A stretch of 5,546 bases of DNA from Deltaproteobacteria bacterium (GTDB taxonomy: Bacteria > Myxococcota_A > UBA9160 > JAFDET01): the NCBI GenBank assembly GCA_019310195.1, contig JAFDET010000228.1:1-5546 (forward strand), in the 5' to 3' direction. A program made the translations under genes and the position numbers. Position 1 is the stretch's first letter. Each line of letters opens with the position of its first letter. Positions 1 through 5,545 of this stretch are shown piece by piece. The notes beneath the pieces are model-generated. The model was given only the letters and a program-made list of their open reading frames with translations. It was not told where the DNA came from and did no database searches.

Positions 1-431
1 GGGCGTTGCGCCGCCTGGCGGTGCGTGGCGAGCGAGCCGCCCGGGTGGCCGACTTCCCGCGCGCCCGGGACCGCTGGCTCCGCGCCCTGGAGCGGGCCCG
101 GGGGCGGGGCCCGGTGGACGCGACCCTGCACGGCATCGACGAAGAGCAGCTGCTGGCGCTGGCGGCCTGGGCGCCGCCCACCGGGCGCCGTCGGATCGTG
201 CGCTGGGCGCGCGAGGACCGGGGTCGACGCCCTCCGCTCGGCGGGGCCGACCTGGTTGAGATGGGCCTCGCGGGCGCCGAAGTGGGGCGGGCCCTGCAGC
301 GAGTCCGCATGGCCTGGCTGGATGGGACCGTCAAGAGCCGCGAGGAAGCCCTGGCCATGGCCGCGGAGCTGGCCCGGCGCCGCGCAGCGGCTCGGCGCCG
401 GCCGGCGCGGCGTTCTCGGCCCCCGCGTTGA
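1..431 (+). CDS. tRNA nucleotidyltransferase / poly(A) polymerase family protein, C-terminal part (5' end outside window)
   Basis: The 3' end of a gene that enters from the left; the first complete codon is at base 3 and the TGA stop at 429-431, giving about 142 residues. The family adds CCA, or only part of it, to tRNA 3' ends, or adenylates RNA. The catalytic head domain lies outside the window. What is visible is the helical C-terminal region: a GIDEEQLLALAAW stretch, then GGADLVEMGLAGAEVGRALQ and AWLDGTVKSREEAL. These match the family's usual C-terminal pattern of 'G-x-DL-x-x-x-G-x-x-x-G-x-x-x-G-x-x-L...LDG-x-x-x-x-R-x-x-A'. The last ~20 residues are almost all Arg, Ala and Pro. In several deltaproteobacterial genomes a CBS/DHH-linked tRNA nucleotidyltransferase sits near scpA-scpB, which agrees with this call. 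Whether this copy is a CCA-, A- or CC-adding enzyme cannot be told from the tail. Confidence 0.72.
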   Translation, partial: ALRRLAVRGERAARVADFPRARDRWLRALERARGRGPVDATLHGIDEEQLLALAAWAPPTGRRRIVRWAREDRGRRPPLGGADLVEMGLAGAEVGRALQRVRMAWLDGTVKSREEALAMAAELARRRAAARRRPARRSRPPR

Positions 432-456
432 AGCCCGGGGCCGTGTCCTCCATACT
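428..456 (+). promoter_or_regulatory. possible weak sigma70-type promoter upstream of scpA
   Basis: TTGAAG at 428-433 (4 of 6 to the -35 consensus) and CATACT at 451-456 (4 of 6 to the -10 consensus) are separated by exactly 17 bases. The -35 overlaps the stop codon of the upstream gene. It would give scpA-scpB-rluB and the synthetase their own transcript start. Matches are modest, and read-through from the upstream gene is equally possible. Confidence 0.3.
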
Positions 457-500
457 GGGGTTCCTCCCCTCCCATTCACCATCCTCCACAGGCCGCCGCT

Positions 501-507
501 AGGGGGG
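501..507 (+). promoter_or_regulatory. Shine-Dalgarno of scpA
   Basis: The purine run AGGGGGG lies 4 bases before the GTG at 512. This fixes GTG 512 as the start, ahead of the conserved ScpA core. The run is also fully complementary (one G-U pair) to bases 464-470 in the same leader. Confidence 0.65.
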
Positions 508-511
508 CACC

Positions 512-1348
512 GTGACCGCTGCGCCGACTTCCGAATCTCGGGATGCCGAGGCTCGCCTCGCCGAGGGCGAGGCCTACGCGGTCAAGCTGAGCGTCTTCGA
601 GGGTCCGCTCGACCTGCTGCTCCACCTGATCCGCCTCAACGAGGTCGAGATCACCGACATTCCGGTGTCGCGCATCGCGCGCCAGTACCTCGAGTACCTG
701 GAGCTCATGGAGGAGCTCAACATCGACGTCGTCGCCGAGTATCTGGTCATGGCCGCCACCCTGGCCTGGATCAAGTCGCGCATGCTGCTGCCGCCCGACT
801 CCACGGGCGAGGACGAAGAGGGCGGTGATCCACGCGCCGAGCTGGTGGCCCGGCTCCTGGAGTACCAGCGCTTCAAGGAGGCAGCCGGGGAGCTGGGCGA
901 GCGGGTGCGCCTGGGGCGCGACGTATTCCCTGCCGCCGGCGCCGAGCCCGAGCGTCCCCCGGACGCCGAGCGCGAGATCGAAGTCGGCCTGCTCGAGCTG
1001 CTGGAGGCCTTCCGGAGCGTGCTGCGCACGGCGCGCTCTACGGGAGCGCACCACGAGCTGGAGTCCGAGCTGGTCAGCGTACGGGATCGCATGCTCGCGG
1101 TGATGGCGGAGATGGTCGACCAGGAGTCCATCGAGTTCATGTCGCTGTTCCGCGACGAGTTCGGCGGGTTCGTGAGCCGCTCGGTGATCGTGGCCACGTT
1201 CCTGGCCATCCTGGAGCTTGCGCGCCTGTCGGCGTTGCGGATCTTCCAGGGGCTCTCCGATGACGGAGCGCCCTGTGGGCCGATCCGCCTGCGTGCGGCC
1301 GGTGAGGCGGGCGTGGACTGGCAGGCGAAGATCGCCGAGACCATGTGA
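512..1348 (+). CDS. scpA: segregation and condensation protein A (ScpA, SMC kleisin)
   Basis: A 278-residue protein, normal length for ScpA. It is the kleisin that bridges the two heads of SMC and binds ScpB, forming the cytoplasmic condensin that compacts and separates chromosomes. The N-terminal signature FEGPLDLLLHLI begins at residue 29 and is followed by EVEITDIPVSRIARQYLEYL and AEYLVMAATLAWIKSRMLLP, the helical SMC-neck-binding region. The middle (about residues 90-165) is acidic and variable. The C-terminal winged helix, which contacts the SMC head cap, is seen in DQESIEFMSLFRDEF and VIVATFLAILELARL. The start is the GTG at 512 with a strong Shine-Dalgarno just upstream; the preceding ~16 residues are a variable lead. 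scpB follows after 7 bases, the usual partner arrangement. No smc gene is in the window. Confidence 0.96.
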   Translation: MTAAPTSESRDAEARLAEGEAYAVKLSVFEGPLDLLLHLIRLNEVEITDIPVSRIARQYLEYLELMEELNIDVVAEYLVMAATLAWIKSRMLLPPDSTGEDEEGGDPRAELVARLLEYQRFKEAAGELGERVRLGRDVFPAAGAEPERPPDAEREIEVGLLELLEAFRSVLRTARSTGAHHELESELVSVRDRMLAVMAEMVDQESIEFMSLFRDEFGGFVSRSVIVATFLAILELARLSALRIFQGLSDDGAPCGPIRLRAAGEAGVDWQAKIAETM

Positions 1349-1351
1349 GGA
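1346..1351 (+). promoter_or_regulatory. Shine-Dalgarno of scpB overlapping the scpA stop codon
   Basis: TGAGGA includes the scpA TGA itself and stands 4 bases before the ATG at 1356. A ribosome finishing scpA would therefore sit on the scpB initiation site, suggesting coupled synthesis of the two subunits. Confidence 0.6.
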
Positions 1352-1355
1352 ACCC

Positions 1356-2030
1356 ATGGACCACGACCAGAAGAAGCGCATCGTCGAGGCTCTGCTCCTG
1401 GCCGCATCCGAGCCGCTGACCGCGGCCCGGATCGCCGAGATCGTGCCGCGCGCCACACCGGCGCGTGTGCGCGAGTGGATCGAGATGCTGAACAAGGAGT
1501 ACTCGGAGCAGGATCGGGCCTTCGAAGTCTGGGACGTCGCCGGGGGCTACCAGCTGCGCACGCGCACCGAGCTGGCGCCGTGGGTGCAGCAGCTGCAGAA
1601 GCTGCGGGCCGCGAGGCTCTCGACGGCGGCCCTGGAGACGCTTTCGGTGGTGGCCTACCGCCAGCCCCTCACCCGGGCCGAGATCGAGCAGGTGCGAGGC
1701 GTCGACGTGGGCGCCACCCTGCGCGGTCTGGTGGAGCGCAAGCTCGTCCGCATCGCCGGACATCGCGAGGTGCCCGGCCGGCCCATGATCTACGCCACCA
1801 CCAAGCGCTTCCTGGAGGTCTTCGGCCTGCGCAAGCTGGAGGATCTTCCGACCCTGCGCGACCTGGAAGAGCTGGCCGGCGATGAGGCACTCGCCGCCCT
1901 GGGAAGCCCGCCGGAGGTCGAGACGCTGGACGAAGAGACTCCCGAGGACGCGACGACCGAGGAGCCCGCGGCCGATCCGCTCGCCGCGCTCGACCCGGAA
2001 GAGGCCGCCGCTCCCGAGTCGCAGGCCTGA
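1356..2030 (+). CDS. scpB: segregation and condensation protein B (ScpB)
   Basis: A 224-residue protein. ScpB dimers bind the middle of ScpA and regulate the SMC ATPase and loop-forming activity of the bacterial condensin. The first winged helix is visible in KKRIVEALLLAASEPLTAARIAEIV (split here by residue ranges, about 6-30). The second contains the diagnostic LSTAALETLSVVAYRQPLTR starting at residue 88, then EIEQVRGVD and a GHREVPGRPMIYATTKRFLE stretch at about 137-156. After about residue 186 comes an acidic tail rich in Glu, Asp, Ala and Pro, probably disordered; such tails vary widely in the family. The ATG at 1356 is chosen because the protein begins right at the conserved first helix and has a Shine-Dalgarno. 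The TGA at 2028-2030 overlaps the proposed CTG start of the next gene. Confidence 0.96.
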   Translation: MDHDQKKRIVEALLLAASEPLTAARIAEIVPRATPARVREWIEMLNKEYSEQDRAFEVWDVAGGYQLRTRTELAPWVQQLQKLRAARLSTAALETLSVVAYRQPLTRAEIEQVRGVDVGATLRGLVERKLVRIAGHREVPGRPMIYATTKRFLEVFGLRKLEDLPTLRDLEELAGDEALAALGSPPEVETLDEETPEDATTEEPAADPLAALDPEEAAAPESQA

Positions 2031-2773
2031 GTCGGGCCCGCCTCCAGCGGCTGCTGGCGGCCGCGGGAGTCGCGTCGCGACGCCGCGCCGAGGATCTGGT
2101 GCGCGCCGGCCGCGTGCGCGTCAACGGACGCGTGGCGAAGCTGGGCGAGTCCGCCGACCCCGAGAAGGATCGCATCGAGCTGGACGGCGAGATCCTGGTT
2201 CTCCAGGAGCGGAGCTTCTGGCTGCTCCACAAGCCGCCGGGCGTGCTCACCACCACGCGCGATCCCGAGGGACGACCCACCGTGCTCGATCTGTTGCCGC
2301 CGGCGGCGCGGAAGGGGCGGCTCTTCCCGGTGGGGCGTCTGGATCGCGACACCGAAGGCCTCGTCCTGTTGACCAACGACGGCGAGGTGTCCCAGGCACT
2401 CCTCCATCCGTCCCGCGGCAGCGAGCGCGAGTACCGTGTGACCGTGCGCGGCCGGCTCGGCGAGGACACACTGCGGCAGCTGCGGCGGGGGGTGGCTCTC
2501 GACGACGGCCTTACCGCGCCCACCCAGGTCGGCCGCCCGCGTTACGCGGCCCGCGAGGGCTGCAGCACTTTTACGCTGACCATGATCGAGGGGCGCAAGC
2601 GCCAGATCCGCCGCATGCTGCGCAAACTGGGCCACCCGGTGACGGCCCTGCTGCGCACGCGCATGGGCCCGCTGCGGCTGGGGCGACTGCCCGTCGGAGA
2701 AGCGCGGCCGCTGCGCGCCGAAGAGCGCGAGTCCCTGCTCGAGCACGCGCGACGGCACGGAGCTTCCGCGTGA
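2027..2773 (+). CDS. rluB: RsuA/RluB-family rRNA pseudouridine synthase (likely 23S rRNA, RluB-type), probable CTG start
   Basis: It converts a specific uridine of rRNA to pseudouridine; RluB acts on the 23S peptidyl-transferase region, RsuA on 16S. From the CTG at 2027 the protein has 248 residues, typical of the family. An N-terminal S4 RNA-binding domain (about 4-60) begins ARLQRLLAAAGVASRRRAED. The catalytic domain holds GRLDRDTEGLVLLTNDG, with the predicted nucleophile Asp106, and EGRKRQIRRM starting at residue 188. The only ATG/GTG/TTG in frame before the domain core is a GTG at 2099, which would delete the first 24 residues, including the first S4 helix. No such codon exists in frame back to the stop at 1883-1885. 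CTG 2027 overlaps the scpB stop as CTGA and restores a normal family N-terminus; the Shine-Dalgarno is weak, so coupling is likely. An assembly error (ATG read as CTG) is the alternative. RluB rather than RsuA is inferred from the scpAB neighbourhood. Confidence 0.88.
   Translation: MSRARLQRLLAAAGVASRRRAEDLVRAGRVRVNGRVAKLGESADPEKDRIELDGEILVLQERSFWLLHKPPGVLTTTRDPEGRPTVLDLLPPAARKGRLFPVGRLDRDTEGLVLLTNDGEVSQALLHPSRGSEREYRVTVRGRLGEDTLRQLRRGVALDDGLTAPTQVGRPRYAAREGCSTFTLTMIEGRKRQIRRMLRKLGHPVTALLRTRMGPLRLGRLPVGEARPLRAEERESLLEHARRHGASA
2759..2762 (+). promoter_or_regulatory. Shine-Dalgarno of the acyl-CoA synthetase gene
   Basis: GGAG lies 7 bases before the GTG at 2770, inside the end of the pseudouridine synthase gene. 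It supports GTG 2770 over the in-frame ATG at 2788. Confidence 0.5.
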
Positions 2774-4254
2774 ACCTGGCGGCGAGCATGCTGGAACGCC
2801 TGGAAGCGCGCGGTGCGGTGCCGTTCCTGGAAGGCGATGGGGGCGAGCACGACGGGGCCGGGCTGGCCGGGCGGGCGCGCGGTGTCGCCGAGGCGCTGCT
2901 CCGGGTCGGGGTGGAGCCCGGCGCGCGAGTGGCGCTCTGTCTGCCCAAGGGCCCCGCCCTGGTGACCTGTCACGTGGGTGTTCTGGCGGCGGGCGCGGTG
3001 GCGACGCCCCTGAACCCGGCGTATCCGGACCGGGCGCTGTCCTCGCTGATTCGCCGGGCCGAGCCGGCCCTGGGAATCGCCGACGCTGGGTTCTGCGCAC
3101 GTGCGCGGGTGCTGACTCCGGACGTCCCCTGGTGGTGCGCCGGGGAGCCGATTCCCGACGGGTGCAGCGCGTTGCCCGATGCGCAGGGATCCGTTGCGGC
3201 CGTGCCGCGGCATGCGGACGATCCCGCGCTGCTGGTCTTCACCAGCGGCACCACGGGCAGCCCCAAGGGCGTTCCGCTCTCCCACGGCAACCTGCGCAGC
3301 AACCTGGCCGCGCTGCAGCGCGTGTGGGACTGGAGCGGGCGGGATCGCCTGCTCCACGTGCTGCCGGTGTTCCACCTGCACGGGCTGGGTGTGGCGCTCT
3401 ACGGGAGCCTGCTGGCGGGAAGCGCCGTGGTCCTGCACCAGCGCTTCGAACCCGAGCGCGTCCTCGCCGAGGCGGGGCGCGCGCAGATCAGTCTGCTGAT
3501 GGCCGTTCCGACGCTGCTGCACCGTCTGCTGGAGGCGTCGGAGCGCCGGCCCGACCCGCGGCTGGCGGGCTTGCGTGCGGTGATCTCCGGCTCCGCTCCG
3601 CTGGCTCCCGCGCTCTTCGAGCGCTTCCGCGAGCGCTTCGGCCTGGAGCCGGTGGAGCGCTACGGAATGACCGAGACGTTGATGAACGCCAGCAACCCGG
3701 TGCACGGCCTGCGCAAGCCCGGGAGCGTGGGACCGGCGGTTCCCGGCGTCGAGATCCGCCTGCGCGAGCCCGTCGAGGGCAGCGGCGAGGTCGAGGTGCG
3801 CGGGCCCAACGTGTTTCGCGGCTACTGGAACGACGCCGAGGCGACCGCCGCCGCGTTCGATGGGGAGTGGTTCCGTACCGGCGACCTGGGCTGCTTCGAC
3901 GACGACGGCTTCCTGCGGCTCGTCGGTCGCGTCGTGGAGATCATCGTGACGGGCGGCTACAACGTTTCGCCCCTCGCGGTGGAGCGCGCACTGGAGGAGT
4001 GCCCTGGCGTGGCGGAGCTGGCCGTCGCCGCGGTAGCCGACACCGATCTGGGTGAGCGCGTCGCCGCCTTCGTGGTGCCGAAGGCCGGCGTAGCGTACGA
4101 CGACCTGGAAGGTCGGCTGCGCGCGCGGGCCGAGGAGGAGCTGCCGCGCTACGCGTGGCCGCGCGAGTACCGGTTCTGCGAGTCCCTGCCGCGCAACGCG
4201 CTGGGCAAGCTGGAGCGGGCGCGGCTCCGCGACCGGCAGGTCCTGCGCGACTAG
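2770..4254 (+). CDS. AMP-forming acyl-CoA synthetase, malonyl-CoA synthetase (MatB/ACSF3)-like
   Basis: A 494-residue class I adenylate-forming enzyme: it couples a carboxylate to ATP, then transfers the acyl group to CoA. Motifs appear in order: the phosphate loop TSGTTGSPKG at residues 158-167, ISGSAPL, YGMTE at 298-302, FRTGD at 368-372, the hinge region GRVVEIIVTGGYN from 386, and PRNALGK with the catalytic Lys480 in the mobile C-terminal domain. The stretch after YGMTE (TLMNASNP...G.RKPGSVG...PGVEIRL) and an Arg252 in PTLLHRLLE are the pattern I associate with MatB and ACSF3, so malonate or methylmalonate is the favoured substrate. A medium- or long-chain acid is not excluded. The GTG start at 2770 overlaps the preceding TGA as GTGA and gives an N-terminus (NLAASMLERL) like MatB. 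A frame open further upstream, from 1882, is GC-rich read-through of other genes. It is the last gene of the operon. Confidence 0.9.
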   Translation: MNLAASMLERLEARGAVPFLEGDGGEHDGAGLAGRARGVAEALLRVGVEPGARVALCLPKGPALVTCHVGVLAAGAVATPLNPAYPDRALSSLIRRAEPALGIADAGFCARARVLTPDVPWWCAGEPIPDGCSALPDAQGSVAAVPRHADDPALLVFTSGTTGSPKGVPLSHGNLRSNLAALQRVWDWSGRDRLLHVLPVFHLHGLGVALYGSLLAGSAVVLHQRFEPERVLAEAGRAQISLLMAVPTLLHRLLEASERRPDPRLAGLRAVISGSAPLAPALFERFRERFGLEPVERYGMTETLMNASNPVHGLRKPGSVGPAVPGVEIRLREPVEGSGEVEVRGPNVFRGYWNDAEATAAAFDGEWFRTGDLGCFDDDGFLRLVGRVVEIIVTGGYNVSPLAVERALEECPGVAELAVAAVADTDLGERVAAFVVPKAGVAYDDLEGRLRARAEEELPRYAWPREYRFCESLPRNALGKLERARLRDRQVLRD

Positions 4255-4321
4255 TGGATCCAAGCCTCCGCGGCCCCGGCCGAATCCTTCCAGTGGCCTC
4301 TCGGAAGAATGTCGCATCCTA

Positions 4322-4350
4322 TTGATTTTAGGCGTGTTTTGAGGTGTAAT
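4322..4350 (+). promoter_or_regulatory. sigma70-type promoter of the exported-protein gene
   Basis: TTGATT at 4322-4327 matches four of six -35 positions, and TGTAAT at 4345-4350 matches five of six -10 positions, with the ideal 17-base spacer. It lies in the only clearly AT-rich stretch of the window and 37 bases before the ATG at 4387. The predicted transcript start is near 4357, giving a leader of about 30 bases. This makes the downstream gene a separate transcription unit. Confidence 0.62.
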
Positions 4351-4374
4351 AGGTCCGCCAGGGAAGGGCGTTTC

Positions 4375-4378
4375 GGGG
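4375..4378 (+). promoter_or_regulatory. probable ribosome binding site of the exported-protein gene
   Basis: GGGG stands 8 bases before the ATG at 4387. It is a minimal match, but the spacing is good. A second purine run, GGGAAGGG at 4361-4368, is too far upstream (18 bases) to serve this start. Confidence 0.35.
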
Positions 4379-4386
4379 TTCCGCCC

Positions 4387-5292
4387 ATGCTGGTCCGCCG
4401 CCGTTCACCGGTCCTCCTGCGCAGCCTGCTCTTCGCCATCGTGGCGGGCAGTGCGGCTCCCGCCGCCGCCGCCAGCATCACCGGCGTGTGTCCCGACGGA
4501 AGCATCTTCGTCGTGCAACGAGCGGAGGTGATTCCGTGTCGCGGCGCCAAGCGGATCGACGCCGATGAAGTGCCGCCCATGCGGCCCGAGTACTTGCCGC
4601 GGCCGTACACCTGGCAGGTGTACAACGAAAACGCGAACCCCAACAATGCCTACAACCTCGTCGACCAGGCGCGCCAGGTGCGCGCACTGCGCGACGGAAA
4701 GCTGCCGCCGATCTCGGCGGGACAGCAGCCGCAGGCCCAGCGCGACACGGCGAGTCGCCCGCAGGCAGGTACCCAGCCCAAGGCGCGGCCGGCCGCAGGG
4801 CCGCTGGACCTGGGCCTCAGCGAGGGCGAGCTGCGCGATCTCTACTTCATCATCGAGCTCTCGCAGCAATCCGCGCCCGCAGCGTTCGAGAAGGACAGCG
4901 CCCGCGGCGACGAGCTGCTGGTGGTCTCGCTGGCGAACTCGCCCGCCTTCGAAGAGCGCTTTGCCGAGGCCTGGCGCAAGCGCGGCAAGCCCCTGGGGCC
5001 CGTACTGCTGTTCAGCGCCATCGCGCGCGCCGAGGAGCCCTTCTACGCCAACTTCACGTTCAGCCAGGGGCCGCTGGCCTTCCAGCCCCGCGTGGACGAC
5101 CCGATGCAGTTCGGTGTTCTCCAGGGGCGGCTTGGCCCCATGCCCCGCAACACCGCCGTGCTGGGCTACGTGGTGCTGCCCGACACGCTGGATCCAGAGG
5201 TGCCCATGGACATCTACTGGAACGACCGCCGCATCGAGTCCACCCTGTCGCCTCCTCCCCCGCCGGCCCCCGCGCCCCAGATGACCTACTAG
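4387..5292 (+). CDS. exported protein of unknown function (signal peptide, Gln/Pro-rich linker)
   Basis: I do not recognise this 301-residue protein. It begins with a classical signal peptide: MLVRRR, a hydrophobic core at about 8-24, then Ala-rich sequence with probable cleavage after Ala29 (AAA-S). No lipobox precedes Cys35, so a soluble periplasmic or secreted protein is expected. The mature part opens with a small region holding Cys35 and Cys51, a possible disulfide (VCPDGSIFVV...VIPC), then PYTWQVYNENANPNNAYN at about 73-90, rich in Asn and aromatics. A Gln/Ala/Pro/Arg linker (about 110-138) leads to a C-terminal domain (about 139-285) beginning LDLGLSEGELRDLYFIIEL. The tail from 288 is proline-rich. 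ATG 4387 is preferred over ATG 4309 because the promoter lies between them and the signal peptide starts there. Codon use is like the neighbours, so recent transfer is not indicated. No catalytic motif is apparent. Confidence 0.82.
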   Translation: MLVRRRSPVLLRSLLFAIVAGSAAPAAAASITGVCPDGSIFVVQRAEVIPCRGAKRIDADEVPPMRPEYLPRPYTWQVYNENANPNNAYNLVDQARQVRALRDGKLPPISAGQQPQAQRDTASRPQAGTQPKARPAAGPLDLGLSEGELRDLYFIIELSQQSAPAAFEKDSARGDELLVVSLANSPAFEERFAEAWRKRGKPLGPVLLFSAIARAEEPFYANFTFSQGPLAFQPRVDDPMQFGVLQGRLGPMPRNTAVLGYVVLPDTLDPEVPMDIYWNDRRIESTLSPPPPPAPAPQMTY

Positions 5293-5545
5293 CGGGGCGC
5301 GTTCCAGAGAAGCCAAGTGGGACACTTCGGGACTCCTCGGCTCCGCCGACAAGAAGAACCTGAAGAGTCTGTACGCTGCCTACGGGGATCGTTTCGGCAT
5401 CCGCCCTATCATGGCCCGAGAAGCGGGCCGGACGGTCTGGGGCTTGCTGCGAGCGCCGGCCGCGATGCGCTTCAGCGGCGGAGGCTTGTTGATTGGTGGA
5501 TGGGAACCAGGAGCGGCGAGGCGCCTGCCTGCTCGCAATCGGTGA
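5285..5545 (+). other. open frame without a good start; possible gene remnant or unannotated small ORF
   Basis: One frame stays open from just after a TGA at 5282-5284 to a TGA at 5543-5545. Its translation looks more protein-like than the other frames (KWDTSGLLGSADKKNLKSLY, then YGDRFGIRPIMAREAG and TVWGLLRAP), with many third positions G or C. The only in-frame ATG, at 5411, would give just 44 residues and has no clear Shine-Dalgarno. A second frame with GTG at 5317 is open to the window end but is Arg-rich and looks like a shadow. It could be a decayed gene, a chance ORF in GC-rich DNA, or a 3' leader. I recognise no family. Confidence 0.2.

Larger units (their letters stand above)
4255..4386. 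other. intergenic region with AT-rich island
   Basis: This gap separates the synthetase operon from the exported-protein gene. The first half is GC-rich with one weak inverted repeat (CTTCC 4287-4291 / GGAAG 4303-4307), too short to call a terminator. Bases 4316-4352 are conspicuously AT-rich against the surrounding sequence and carry the promoter below. I see no small gene or RNA gene here. Confidence 0.6.

Noticed and set aside
476..1495. Long minus-strand open frames opposite scpA (also 574-1458)
   Set aside because: They are antisense shadows of a certain gene; GC-rich codon bias keeps opposite frames open. The translations are low-complexity and match no family I know.
2099..2101. GTG as the start of the pseudouridine synthase
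   Set aside because: It would cut off conserved S4-domain residues that are encoded in frame directly upstream.
1882..2769. N-terminal extension of the synthetase to an ATG at 1882 (790 residues)
   Set aside because: The extra 296 residues are Arg/Pro-rich and overlap the ends of scpB and all of the pseudouridine synthase in another frame. The protein begins normally at GTG 2770.
4309..4311. ATG as the start of the exported protein
   Set aside because: It lies upstream of the predicted promoter -35, its purine run (GGAAG) is only one base away, and it would put 26 charged residues before a complete signal peptide.
2542..4317. 591-residue minus-strand open frame opposite the synthetase
   Set aside because: The + strand carries all motifs of an acyl-CoA synthetase in order. 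The reverse translation is His/Gln/Arg/Ala-rich with no recognisable domain.
4287..4330. Rho-independent terminator after the synthetase
   Set aside because: The stem is only 5 base pairs with an 11-base loop, and the T-rich stretch is well downstream and belongs to the promoter.
5413..5429. Hairpin GGCCCG-AGAAG-CGGGCC after the exported-protein gene as a terminator
   Set aside because: It is a perfect 6-bp stem, but no T-run follows and it is 120 bases past the stop. Such stems are common by chance in this composition.
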